NCBI GenBank assembly: GCA_032164245.1
Contig: JAVMKO010000006.1
Coordinates: 104,425,310-104,489,309 of the forward strand
Direction of reading: 5' to 3'
From: Sternotherus odoratus
Taxonomy: Eukaryota > Chordata > Testudines > Kinosternidae
DNA: 64,000 bases
Shown: positions 25,079 to 36,200 of the stretch, piece after piece
Layout of the letters: each line of letters begins with the position of its first letter
Position numbering within the stretch: position 1 is the stretch's first letter
Position numbers and translations under genes: made by a program
The notes under the pieces: generated by a model
Told to the model about the DNA's origin: nothing
The model's database searches: none
The model's input: the letters and a program-made list of their open reading frames with translations, nothing else

Positions 25079-25553
25079 GTCCCTGTATTATTCTGTGTGT
25101 GCAGCTGTCTCTGTGTCTGTGTGTCTCTGAGTCCATGTGTGTGGTGTGTCCTTGTGTAACTATCTCTGTGTGATGTGCGTAACTATGTCTGTGTGTGTGC
25201 TTCACTCTTACCACTTCTCCTGGCAGCCTCCTCTCCCTTTGCTGCCCCATCTGCTCTCACCTTCCCAGCCAGGGCACAGCTGCCCTTTGCCCTCCCAATC
25301 TCCGTGCCCACGAGTGTTTGAATAATCCAGGGCAACAGGAGTGAATCTGAGCCCCCATAGCAGCAAAACTCCACAAAAGGGCCACAAAAATCGGGAGCCA
25401 GAGCTGGAGGAAAACCATTAACCTTCTAATTGAACATAGCCCAGTATACCAGGAAGGAAGAGGGTGGGGCTCAGCTGTATAAGAGGTGGTGGTGACTAAC
25501 TTTGTTTTCACTTTCCCCTTTGACAAGCTTTCCTTCCTCCTCCATTGTCTCAG

Positions 25554-25704
25554 AGCAGAGAGGCCACAAACAGACACGGAGAAATCACTCCGTGGCTGAC
25601 TGAGGACTATGCGGAGAATGAGGCGGTGCGAGGGGCCATGGAAGTCCTGAGGGTCAAGGACAAGATGGACCTGGCAGACCAGCTATTCCAGATGTCAGGG
25701 ACAG
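25554..25704 (+). CDS. FIIND copy 3, PYD-like partial exon
   Basis: Acceptor ATTGTCTCAG and donor GGGACAG|GTAAGC bound a 151-bp open exon ending in phase 1, as the PYD exon of copy 1 does. The product includes TEDYAENEAVRGAMEVLRV and KMDLADQLF, which fits helices 5 and 6 of a pyrin domain (compare VSYYGED.A...VLR.INM.DLAE.L in typical members). The first half of the domain is not recognisable and there is no start codon. It may be a truncated or highly diverged PYD. Confidence 0.5.
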
Positions 25705-26786
25705 GTAAGCGGGGAGCTCTCATGAGGCAATTGTCCGCTCGCTACGGGGGATCTTGTCTGTGGGTCTCCTTGTACAGGAACTGCCTGCTTATTGGCCTGC
25801 CGAACAGAGAGCAGCGATGCTGCGGGTTTCCTGGTACAATGGGAAGGGCAAAATTATGCAGTTCCTTCTCAAGCAAGACTGTCTCTGGGTGTCGAGTATC
25901 CACAGGGGTTTAGACTCCTCGCTCCTCAGCTGAGCTCCTCAAAGGGAGTTAGGGTCTTCCATTGGACCACCAAGGACCAGTACTTGACCGTTTGCGTCTC
26001 TCAGCCCAACCCCCATCTCTTACTTCTCCTTTCTCTTACTTCTCCTTTCCCAAATGGGAACTTATCCCCTTCACACCCAGTGGAGAACCACTTCATCCTG
26101 AGAGGGGAAACAGAGTCACGCTTTGGTTTTAAAAAAATATTACAGCAATTTCCCACATGCGCTACACAGGGAAATTCTGTATCAGGGAGAGGCAGGCGCC
26201 AGAGAGAGACCTAATATTGCAGGGGACGGGGAGGAGGAGAGAGACACAGGACAGATTTATTCATACTGAGAAAGAGGGAAAGGGAGAAGGGGTGTTGAAA
26301 GGGGAGGACAAAGGAGAGAAGAAGGCCTGTGTATGAGGCAAGACTGATGTGGTGCTACTCACACTCTGACATCCAAGGAACGTGATTTCTTGCTCCACCA
26401 ATCCAACAAGGAAGCAAACGTTCTCCTTCTTACGGGAGAGGGGTTGTTTCAGTCTCCGCCCCCCCCCCTCCCCCTCACCAATTCCTCATTGCAACATCCA
26501 CTGCCTCAGCTATGGGTCACCCCAAACCTTCTCCTGATGGCTCCCAAAGCCAGGCGCCCCTTCGAGTGTGTTACACGGTTGATGGAGAGTCCACAACCCT
26601 GTGTTAGCTGCGCCGAGAAGCTGGCCAAAGAGTTTCTCCTGGTGCCTAGGGGGATCCTGATGATCACCTTTGCTTGGGGCTTGCAGCATTTTCAGTGTTC
26701 GGTACCGCTGGGTTCAGTGGTAGCAGCCTCCTTTGAAATGCACTTGGCAACCTCACCTGTAACGGAACATTTTTGTCCATTTGCAG

Positions 26787-27031
26787 GAGAAAAGGCTGGT
26801 GCCTCCCAGATGCAAACTGTCCCCATTGTTGATGGGGGATTGACCCCGGAGAAGCCAATGCGGGTGAGGTCGATCCAAGCTGTGCTGGAGAACCCCAGAT
26901 TCTCCCCGACTCGACTTATTTTGATCTCTTCTGTGTTTATATTTATTCCAATCTATTCCCGGGTGCCGCAGTATTGGATATTCAGACCCCACGTCTTCTC
27001 CCGGAAACCCAAGAACCGTTCAGTAGAAAAG
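26787..27031 (+). CDS. FIIND copy 3, exon C-like (half-conserved)
   Basis: Acceptor CCATTTGCAG and donor GAAAAG|GTAAAT define a 245-bp open exon with the same phases as exon C of copies 1 and 2 (in at 1, out at 0). The first half is clearly FIIND: VDGGLTPEKPMRV and AVLENPRFSP. The Phe-Ser pair of the cleavage site remains, but the catalytic His position reads Pro and the preceding Ser is Arg. After this point the sequence (LILISSVFIFIPIYSRV) does not align with UPA. Autoproteolysis is unlikely. No convincing ZU5 exon precedes it. Confidence 0.6.
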
Positions 27032-28027
27032 GTAAATAAGAGTCGACAGCAATTCGCGGTACAGGGAGTCAGCAGCCACAGCAGGGCAAGGCATAAGGGC
27101 GATCTCAGGGCAGGGTGGGCAGCTGGGGTGTGAGAACAGCCCCTTCGTGCAGTGATAGATGAGGGCAATCAACCCCTTCAGAGTGTGTGAAGATGAACCT
27201 TATGCCCTGGGGGGCCCAAAGAAAATATCTAAGCTGCACCAACATTCCCCTCCTGCCCCAAACCCAGCGGGTTAGAGCCCTTCTCAGTACCTAGGGTAGA
27301 GAGCATGGCAGAAAGGAGTTGATGAGAGTTTTCTCCAGTTACACGTACAAACACAGTAGGAATGGGAAACAGGTGGCTCACGGAGGATAAGAAGACCCTT
27401 TCATGACAATTAATAGTTCTTTTTCAAATGCTCAGCCACCTCACACTGCTGGCGTATTCCATAGATCCTTGTGTCTGGCTAGACCCAGTCAAACAATTTT
27501 CTGTTGCCATGAATTGGAAATCATTGATAGATCTGCAGCCCTTTGTCACAGCAGCTATGTCATGGGACCTGGGGCTACAGCTGGGTGAAAACCAGATGTT
27601 TTATTTCATTGGCAGTTAAGAAAAGATTTTTAAACAATCATTTCGAGTCAGACTGAAACTGAAAACTTTCATACTGTCCAATCACTCAAAATCCCCCAAT
27701 AACCGTGTGTTGGATCAAAACAAAATGCTTCTTTTCAGCTGAGCATTTGAAACCATTTTTTCAAGGTTTAACCTTAAAATAAAGGGAAATTTCAGAAGCA
27801 AAGGTTTTATTTTGAAAATATCAAAACAAAACCTTTCAGGTTCTTTGGAATTGTTTTTCTATTTTTGCAACAAAACATTCTGCAGAATTTACATGCATTC
27901 ATTAAACATTTCAGTGTCACTGAATCTGCATTTTTCACCAAAAAATATTTCAGTCGAAATTCACCCCGTTCTAACTGGAATTCGCTGCCTTCCCTAAATC
28001 TGTTGAATGGAAACAAGGAGGGAAGAA

Positions 28028-28029
<2 letters not shown>

Positions 28030-28078
<49 letters not shown>

Positions 28079-28098
28079 GTGCGTGTGTGTGTGTTTAA
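28030..28098. repeat. (GT)n microsatellite
   Basis: About 33 GT units with a few GC interruptions. Confidence 0.95.
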
Positions 28099-28145
28099 GT
28101 GTTTAACTGGATCTCCCATAAGTGACTGTGCTAGACCTTTCACAG

Positions 28146-28271
28146 GCAACTGAAGAACATGAGACGTTCCAGTCAATTTCTTTGGAGAAGCTTCACCAAA
28201 ACCCTAGATCCCTGCCTTTTGGACCTCATCAGGGTGTGCCCAGTGTAGCGGATGCCACGACAAATCCAGCC
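28146..28271 (+). CDS. FIIND copy 3, exon D1 (UPA middle)
   Basis: Acceptor CCTTTCACAG and donor CCAGCC|GTAAGT bound 126 bp, the same length and phase (0/0) as D1 of copy 1. The product starts ATEEHETFQSISLEK, matching AIEDNEKKYQSIRVRK position by position at the start, then drifts. The exact length and splice frame argue that copy 3 was or is a spliced gene. Confidence 0.65.
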
Positions 28272-29129
28272 GTAAGTGAGATTATTTACAGAGCCCAGAT
28301 GTAGTGTGGTCCCTGAGAGAAGCCCCGTTAAGTTTAAGTCTATGGGCTGCCGGGTTCTGCACTAGCTGTCAATTGCAAATGGCCTTCAAGGGTAGCCGCA
28401 AGTTGAGCACTGCCAGGAGGCCAGTCTGGGGGTGACTTGGGGGTGAGATCCTGAATTTTGGAGGCAAAGTTGGCAAAAAACAAATAAAAAAATGCTGCTA
28501 GAGCAGTGCTGTGAAGCTTTTAGGCAGCTGCTGTACCCTTCATCACCCCAACGGTCCATGGCAGGGGTGTTGGGCTCCTCCCATCCCCCACCACTCCGGC
28601 CCACAAGCTGTGGCTATTTTGGATTCCTCCCTCTCCCTCGCCTCGCACACTGGGCCTAGTTATAACTCTCTCCGCTACTTCCTCCTCAACCCTAAGCAGT
28701 TTTACCTCTAATGGGTCATCTCGCCTGTGTATTAGGATCTAAACTTGACCCACAGATGGGCTGAGAATGGGCAGCCCTACACCAGGGACGTGGAAGAGGG
28801 AATGCCGCACAACTTAACAAAGCAGAAACACTTCACAAGTAAAAGAGAAATTGAACCTCGCCAGGCTGCCGTTCGGAGAGCAGGTAAACTCCATGGGATG
28901 CTGCTTCGTTCCGTGGTTTAAACTTTAAGCATTCAGACTCCTCCGGGCTCCTGGTTAATAGCCATGCTGTGTGACGTACGCACTCAACCCGCGGCCACAG
29001 GCTTGCTGTGGACAATAATGTAACACAGCTGAGTGCTGTGGGTGGCTTGCTGTAAATGTATTTCCCGGTTTTCAGAGGTTTGGGTTGAGCCAGATTCTGG
29101 ATGGGCAGGAGACAGCACTGGACAACCAT
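28272..29129. other. Intron of copy 3, no feature recognised
   Basis: No D2-type exon could be found here although one is expected. Confidence 0.45.
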
Positions 29130-29600
29130 AGAATCAGAGACTATCCGGGTTGGAAGGGACCTCAGGAGGTATCTAGTCCAACCCCCTGTTCAAAGCAGGA
29201 CCAATCCCAACTAAATCATCCCAGCCAGGGCTTTGTCAAGCCTGATCTTAAAAACCTCTAAGGAAGGAGATTCCACCACCTCCCTAGGTAACCCGTTCCA
29301 ATGCTTCACCACCCTCCTAGTGAAAAAGTTTTTCCTAATATCCAACCTAAACTGTCTCCACTGCAACTTGAGACCACTACTCCCTGTTCTGTCATCTGCT
29401 ACCACTGAGAACAGTCTAGATCCATCCTCTTTGGAACCCCCTTTCAGGTAGTTGAAAGCAGCTATCAAATCTCCCCTCAGTCTTCTCTTCTGTAGACTAA
29501 ACAATCCCAGTTCCCTCAGCCTCTCCTCATAAGTCATGTGCTCCAGGCCTCCAATCAGTTTTGTTGCCCTTCTCTGGACTCTTTCCAATTTTTCCACACC
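29130..29600 (-). mobile_element. CR1 LINE 3' segment
   Basis: Begins CATAGAATCAGAGACTATCC; the antisense frame 29211-29597 is open for 128 codons with [15 protein letters not shown], a standard CR1 block. A relatively well preserved copy. Confidence 0.88.
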
Positions 29601-30150
29601 TTAATCCTGACTTAACACTTGTGCTAAAATGAAGTGAGTGTAAAAAAAAATGTACAAATGTCAGTGTCTTGTTGTTCTGGAGGGGGCAGGGTAGCCACCT
29701 CTCTGTTCTAAAGAGCGTTTAAGGCATTTCTTGCTCCGTCACTCTGATCTTGGCTCTGAATCATTTGACCAGCCCCAGTAGAGACAGACCCACGTGGTGT
29801 GGGAATGGGAGACTGAGGCTTTTCCCGCAGTCCACCATAATAACCGTCAGAGATGACCTGGTTGAGCCAGGCTTTGCTTTAGCAACACTTCCAGGGAGCT
29901 AGAGTCAGGGGGTGGCTGTTTTGGTCTTAGTAGAGCAAAGTGAACGCTGGGGAGAATAATCCACATGTCTGTCTGCATTTGAAATGTGTTACTGATCCAA
30001 ACAGTCCAACAGGCCCTTTCCTGTTAGCTTTCCAGAGACTACCGAGCAGAGAGCTTTACGGACAGGAATATTCATGACAAGTGAATGTTTAGATGACGCT
30101 CAGTTGTAGGTTTGAGTGAAATGTTTGCAAGTCATGCTATGTGTTGGATA

Positions 30151-31260
30151 CAGTAGACTCTCAATTATCCAGGATGATCGGGGAAAAATTAATCCCGGTT
30201 AATAAAATCCCAGATAATCAAGAGCCATAGGAAATATGGGGGGGTGGGAGGGGTGCGCCGACCGCCCGGGGGTGGGGGGGTTCCCACCGCCTGCCCCAGT
30301 CAGTTCCCGCTGCTAGCCTGGGTGTAGGGAACCCAGGCTAGCAGCGGGAGCTGAGTGGGACAGGTGACTGGACCCTGGCTGGCAAGGGGCCAGCGGGGAA
30401 GCCCCAAAGCAGCGGTGGGCTGAGCGCTTAGCCTGCCACTGATTTGGGGTTCCCCCCCCCGGCTCCTGCCAGCTGGGGTCCCAGCCCGCTACCAGCCCGG
30501 GTGTAGGAAACTCAGGCTGGCAGCGAGCTGAGACCCCGGCTAAGCATTCAGCCTGCTGACGCTTTGGGGCTTCCCCTGCAGGCTCCTGCCAGCTGGGGTC
30601 CTACCACCTGCCCCAGTCAGCTCCCACTGCTAGCCCCAGGAACCCGGTGGCGGCAGCCCCAGGAGCCCAGTTACCATCCGTCCATATTTACCTGGCAGCA
30701 TGGTGGTAAGGGTAGTCCTGGGGGGCAGTCAGAGAGCAGGGAGTCAGGAGTTCTGGGCGGGGGGCTGTGGAGAGGGATCAGAGCAGTCAAGGCACAGGGA
30801 ATGGGGGGGGGGGAGTTGGATGGGTCAGGAGTTCTGGGAGTCCTTTCTGGGGGTGGGAAGCGGTTGGATAGGGGTGGGAGTCCCGGGAGTCTATCTGGGG
30901 GCAGGGGTGTGGATAAAGTCTGGGCAGGCAGGGGACAGGTAGGGGGTGGGCCCTAGGGGGCAGTCAGGAGGGCTTAAATAGGGGGTGGGATCCTGGGGGG
31001 CAATTAGGGGCAGGGGTGCCAGGAGCAGGCAGTCAGGGGACATGGAGCGGGGGGGGGGGGGCGTTGGGAGTGTTGAGGGGGGTGGGAAGTGGAGGGGAGT
31101 GTATGGGGTGGGGGCAGGGCCAGGGCCAGGGCCAGGGCCAGGGAGCGTCTTCCTCCCGTGGGGGTGCGTGCTCAAAAAAACATTTAGTGATGGGGGTCCG
31201 CGATTTAAAAAGTTTGCAGACCACTTCATTAGGATGAGGAAAACCTCTAGTCTCTGAGAG
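30151..31260. mobile_element. Tigger-like end followed by GC-rich repeats
   Basis: CAGTAGACTCTCAATTATCC, preceded by TA, is a pogo/Tigger terminal repeat. It leads into GC- and G-rich sequence with a hairpin (30301-30353) and (CCAGGG)n at 31117-31142. The right terminal repeat was not found, so the right border is a guess. Confidence 0.5.
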
Positions 31261-31418
31261 GCCGATATTGCAGCTCTGACGATAATTAATTAGAACATCA
31301 TGTGCCTGGTTCCGATCTGACTGGCTAAAGAGTCCCCACCTGTGGTGTGAGAGGAGCAGCATAAGCAGACAATTATTCAGCTAGAGGTTTGATTCACTTC
31401 TTCTTTTTCCTCTTCCAG

Positions 31419-31460
31419 GAGACTTGGATCCTCCTGCATCAGTGTCTGGTCCTCGCACCG
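31419..31460 (+). CDS. FIIND copy 3, linker exon E
   Basis: Acceptor TCCTCTTCCAG and donor GCACCG|GTGAGT bound 42 bp in phase 1/1. The product is DLDPPASVSGPRT. Copy 2 has a linker exon of the same length and phases at 38854-38895 (EDLTPSVSPPKMQT). In both genes it is followed by an exon that begins ACACA. Confidence 0.68.
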
Positions 31461-31845
31461 GTGAGTCCATCCTTCCGGGTGTGGGGCGTTGTCCTGTTTG
31501 CAGCACAAAAAGTAGAAGGAAAAGACTCATTCCCGAGACAGTGGCAGAGCTAGAAAGGGAACCTACAAGTCTGCATCGTCTCTGGGACTAATCCCTAGAA
31601 CTGCCCCTTTCCCCCCTCAGCTCCCACCTGCTCAGACGTAGACATGAAATCCAAACTCCCCATACTCCCCAGCCCTAGACAGCAGAACCTCCCCAACCAC
31701 GGGTGGATTCTAATCCAACACAGACATGAGGGGAGCACAGAGGCACTGAAGTTTGATCTACAGAAGGGTCGGGGTGGAGAAGGGAGGGTACCCAGGCCTG
31801 GGAGGGGGTATGGCTGGACTGTATCATTTGTTTCTCTTGTTATAG

Positions 31846-32243
31846 ACACAATCACAGGAAAAACAAGAAGAGATCTCCTGGTAAACACCTTGGATGACTT
31901 GGGAGAGAGCGAGTTGAAGCACTTCAAGAGCAAACTGACAGACATTGATCTGAAGGAGGGGTACGACCACATACCTAAAGGGAAACTGGAGACTTCAAAG
32001 TCTATAGAGGTCACTGACCTCTTGATTGGACACTACACAATGGATTATGCATTGGAAGTGACCACAATAGTGCTGGAAGCCATCAACCGGAAAGACCTGG
32101 CAAGGAGATTAAGAAGCGTAACAAGGACTGCTGAGGACTGGGACTGGCTGTGTCTACCTGCACCTGAAGATGTTACCCACAAATACCCATATTCACCATT
32201 GTTATATAATTATGCTAAGTTTTGTACAATTCATGCCTCGTGA
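31846..32243 (+). CDS. FIIND copy 3, C-terminal pyrin domain
   Basis: After acceptor TTGTTATAG the frame is open to a TGA at 32241. Residues from LLVNTLDDLGESELKHFKSK through GYDHIPKGKLETSKSI to NRKDLARRLRS form a complete pyrin domain (about 85 residues, six helices). A possible donor at 32117 (AAGAAGC|GTAACA) would end the exon after the domain; otherwise about 40 further residues run into an LTR-like sequence. The exon enters in phase 1 from the linker exon, as the CARD exon does in copy 2. Pyrin domains bind ASC-type adaptors. Confidence 0.82.
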
Positions 32244-32945
32244 GATATTTTAAAAGTCTTGATCTCTCGAACATTAATATTCTGTTGGATTGTATATGTT
32301 CTCATGGTTTGGGAAGTTAGTGAAGTTTTGCTATGTGTCTATTACTGAAATATATTGTGAGGTTGGGAACACCCACAACCAGCCTTTCAGGTACAACGAT
32401 GGTGAAGCCAGACAGTGGTTCATGATTCATCAACACCCATCAAGGAAAGAATCCACTATTCCAGAAACTGTAAACAATGGAGACTTCTAGAAGGGACCAT
32501 GCATACAGTGGAGGCTGCTTGACCAATGAGGACTGTCTCTTTCCAATGCCATAGCAAAAGATCTTTCCAGCAAGCTGGAAGAAACTATAAAAGAGGGGAA
32601 GTGAGATGATCACTTGGCCTTTCTCCCGCTTCCCCCCCAACTCAACATCTGGAGGAACATCTGGAGGACAAAGACATTGAACTGGAGAAGGGTGGTCTCA
32701 GCCTGTGTATTGAGGATCTGTGACCTTTTTTTAGCATCTGTGAGACACGGCTTGATTCAAATCCTTAGTTTCTAGAACTTAGAGTGCACATTTATTTTTA
32801 TTTCTTACGTAACCCACTTTGATCTCTACACTTGCTAGTTACAATAATCTTTTTGTAGTCAATAAAACGTGTTTTATATTTTACCTAAACCGGTGTTTTG
32901 GTTGAAGTGCTTGGGAAAGCCTAGCTCCGTCTACAAAGGTAGCTG
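32170..32945 (+). mobile_element. LTR-like sequence
   Basis: A TATA-like CTATAAAAGAGGGG near 32585 and AATAAAACGTG near 32862, with promoter-to-polyA spacing typical of an LTR. The start is placed where the PYD reading frame loses its family similarity. Target duplication not established. Confidence 0.4.
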
Positions 32946-34196
32946 TGTGTCCTCTCCACATTGAGGGACGGGTGGACTGGGTAATGAAGTTACACTGGCC
33001 AGCCTTCTGACCAGTGCAAGATGGTACAGTTCTGGGGTGCATAACTGGGGAGCTGGGGGGGGAATGGCTGGAGCCTCCCTACTGATAGGCTAGGCCATCC
33101 TTCATTTAACGCCGCTGGGTAGTGTCCCTGCCTGTGGATGGCTATGTAAGTGCAGGGCCTGCTAGTGGTCTGTGGCTTGACACAGCTTCACAGAGTGAGA
33201 GGGACACTCCGGAAGGGTGGGAGAGGGCTCAGCAGTCCCACAGTCCCGGTTGTACCCCAAGCCCCATTACAAAGGAGCGCGGCCTTGTTTCGACACAGGG
33301 AGCCACCATATGGTCTTCTTAGCAGAGCAGACCCAGAGGCCCATGGGACTCAGCAGCAGTGCTCATTACCCACAGAAATGTCTTGAACTCTGCTAGGTTC
33401 TGGGCCTTGTGTACCTTGTGGCAGGGAGTCATCAGGACTTAAAATCCATATTATTATTTTACACAAAGCCCAGTCAGCTTTGATCCATCTTTTAATTTGC
33501 TGCCTTTCCGTTCAAGTGTCTCCCTGCTCTTGTATTATGCAAAAGTGCGACTAGAAGTACCCGGCCTACCTTAGGTTTATCAGGAATATTTTCAGTTCCT
33601 TATGCAACCTCGCCTTTTGTTGTTGTATTTTTTAGTATTATACCTCCTTATACTTGGCAAGATCGGGTATCAAGGTCAGTGTTTCACATATATTTACATG
33701 GCCATTAGTCATTTTATTCTATTAAAAATAGTCCATGTTAATACAATAGTAAAAATGCACCGTTGATGCCTGGAACGTCCCGGCATGGCAGTGATAAGGA
33801 GGATCGGGGAATTCTGCCCCTTAGTGTCTTTGCTCTACAATACAGGGGGCCTTTCAAGCAGCCCTTCTGACTGACCTGCTCGCCATCCCAAACTGCTGTT
33901 ACATCTCCCTGCTCCCAGGGAGAAGGTCTCTATTTCAGATCCATCCCCCAGTGCTAAACCACTGATCCTGCCCCCCTGCCAGTGACTGTTCATTTATCCA
34001 TAACCCAGGCAAGAACTTCAAGCAAAGAGGTAACCGGGTGTCTGTGTTGAGCCGGCAATGACCCGGGAGGGTCAGCATTACAGCTAGCTGTCCTGGGCCC
34101 TGCAGCATTAGCCCTTGCACTGCCGGCCAGTACAGCTTCTCTTTCGTAGCCTCAGACACCCAGCCGGCCTGGCCATCGACTGTAGCCCCTCTCTCA
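32946..34196. other. No feature recognised
   Basis: Mixed-composition DNA with no supported gene or repeat family. Confidence 0.5.
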
Positions 34197-34745
34197 GGGC
34201 TTGTCTACACTTGGAACGGTAGAGCACTGTGGCTGCAACACCACTGTACCCCGTCAGTATAGACCCTACCTACACCGATGGGAGCATCCCTCCCGTCGAC
34301 GTAGGTAACCCACCTCGCTGAGAGGCGGGAGCGTGGTGAACAGAAGAATTCTTCCATAGACAGCGCGAGGCTGTTGGGTGTGTCTACATGTACAGCACAC
34401 CAGCAGCTCAGCTGTACCGACGCAGCTCTAGGCTGAAGGGAGAGAGCTCTCCCATCGGCATAATAAAACTACCTGGGTGAGTGACAGATGGTAGGTCATG
34501 GGAGAAGCTCTCTCGCTGACATAGCACTGTGCACTCAAGCATTTATGCTGGCGTAACTTATGTCGCTCGAGGGGGATGGGGGTTATTAACACCCCTGAAT
34601 GACATAAGTTTTGCAGACACAAGATGTAGTGTAGGCATGGCCTATATCGGGGTTTAGGTCACCTTAACGACATCACTTGGGGATGAGGGGGTGGGTTTTT
34701 CACATCCCCGAGTGAGGTAGTTACACCGACCTAATTTTCTCCCAT
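34197..34745. mobile_element. hAT-like MITE(s)
   Basis: The ends GGGCTTGTCTACACTT and TGTAGTGTAGGCATGGCC are inverted relatives, and the interior carries mirrored 'GAGAGCTCTC'/'GAAGCTCTCTC' blocks. A related fragment follows to about 34745. Confidence 0.6.
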
Positions 34746-35279
34746 AGACCAGGGTTCAATTCAAGCTGGCCTTTTGACACCAAAAGCCCTTACTTCGTCT
34801 CTTTGAACACATCTGTGCAAACCACCCCAGCTCTGGGTCTTCTGTGGAGCTGTTTGTAATATCCCAGGGATTTCAGGAAAGACCCCTCACCCACAGCATT
34901 TGTTCCTGGTGGAGCTGCGGTGACCCTCCCCATGCAGACACAGGCCCTAGCCCAGGACGGTACTTAGATCATCCATCATTTCACACAAGATGGTCCCAAA
35001 AGATAGGGTTGCGATATCGGTCACTCACGGGCGATAACAACCACTGAGTCTCCTGAGGAGGGGACTCTGCCTCCCACTCAGCTGAATCTCTAATCAGCTG
35101 TGCCGCTCCCCAGTCTGGATTGTTTACTTCTTCTCTTTGACTCTTTAGGGGTCCTGGCTGCATGGCCCCGTCATTGGGGTCAGATGGGGAACTGGGGCAG
35201 CCGGGACTGAGAGTGGCTCCTGTCCCAATGAGGGACCCACTCTGCCCCTGAGCTGGTTTTGCTCTGCTAACTTGCCTTT
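34746..35279. other. No feature recognised
   Basis: No coding signal or known repeat. Confidence 0.5.
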
Positions 35280-36200
35280 ATTATATTCAGCAGCAACACA
35301 AGGACCCTACAGGCCTGTATCCTGTCAGACATGAGCTTCAGCAAATTCACATAAAGCTTGAGGCCTATGAACTTCGAACAGCTAAACTTTGTGCAGATAA
35401 ACGGCCCAATGGAAACCCCCCAAGTATTGGGGAAACGAAGAGAGTGTTTAAGGGGAATTTCTGACCACAGGAACATGAGTCCAACCACAACAGTGTCATG
35501 GCAACGGATTGACGTACATAACGGGTACGTGGAGTGTGTCCGCAGTTACCTAACCACGGAAAGGCCATGGCAACAAACTGACGTATAGGATGATAAGTTG
35601 AGATCGTTTATATACTAACCTACAGGAGAAGAACATTCCAAAATTAGTAAAGTGAGGGGAAAAAATAAGGAAAAGGGGGGGGGAACCCGCTCCCCATAAT
35701 AAAACCACCTCTGTGAGGGGCAGAAATTATGTCAGTGAGAGATGCATCTGCAGCTACCTAACCACCAAAGGACCCAACATTAGTAGGGTGAGGACCCACA
35801 AGTAAGGAAAAAGGGAGAAACCCCGACTGGATTTGTATCAAACGTGGTGGTGTCAGTGTATCCGATTAGGTTGGAGTGTCCTTCTCCTCTAGGATCAATG
35901 ATCAATGATCTCAACTTATTATCGTATACACCAGTATTCATGGCCACGGCCCTTTTGTGGTCAGGTAGCTGTGGACCTGTTATGTGCGTCAATTGGTTGC
36001 CATGACACTCTTGTGGTTGGACTCAAGTTCCTGTGGTCAGAACTTCCTCGTAAACTCTCTAGTTTCAGCTCCCCAGTACTTGGGGTTTTCCCTGGGGCTG
36101 TTTATCTGTTCAGTGTTCGTAGGCCTCAGGCCTTATTCTAACTGGCTGAAGCTCATGTCGTACAGGCTTGCAGGTTCCTTGTGTTACTGCTGAATATAAT
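35280..36200. repeat. Foldback element with arms of about 320 bp
   Basis: ATTATATTCAGCAG at 35280 is mirrored by CTGCTGAATATAAT ending at 36200, and the two arms (35280-35610 and 35890-36200) remain alignable throughout by eye, with several small indels. The spacer is about 280 bp with an oligo-G run. This could be two copies of one repeat inserted head to head, or a true foldback transposon. Confidence 0.75.

Noticed and set aside
26390..26770. Possible ZU5 exon of copy 3 (FQCSVPLGSVVAASFEMHL resembles FDIRVEPAGTVAAVHLPHF)
   Set aside because: The similarity is short, and the only donor nearby (CACCT|GTAACG) is in phase 0 while exon C-like needs phase 1. Left as an open question.
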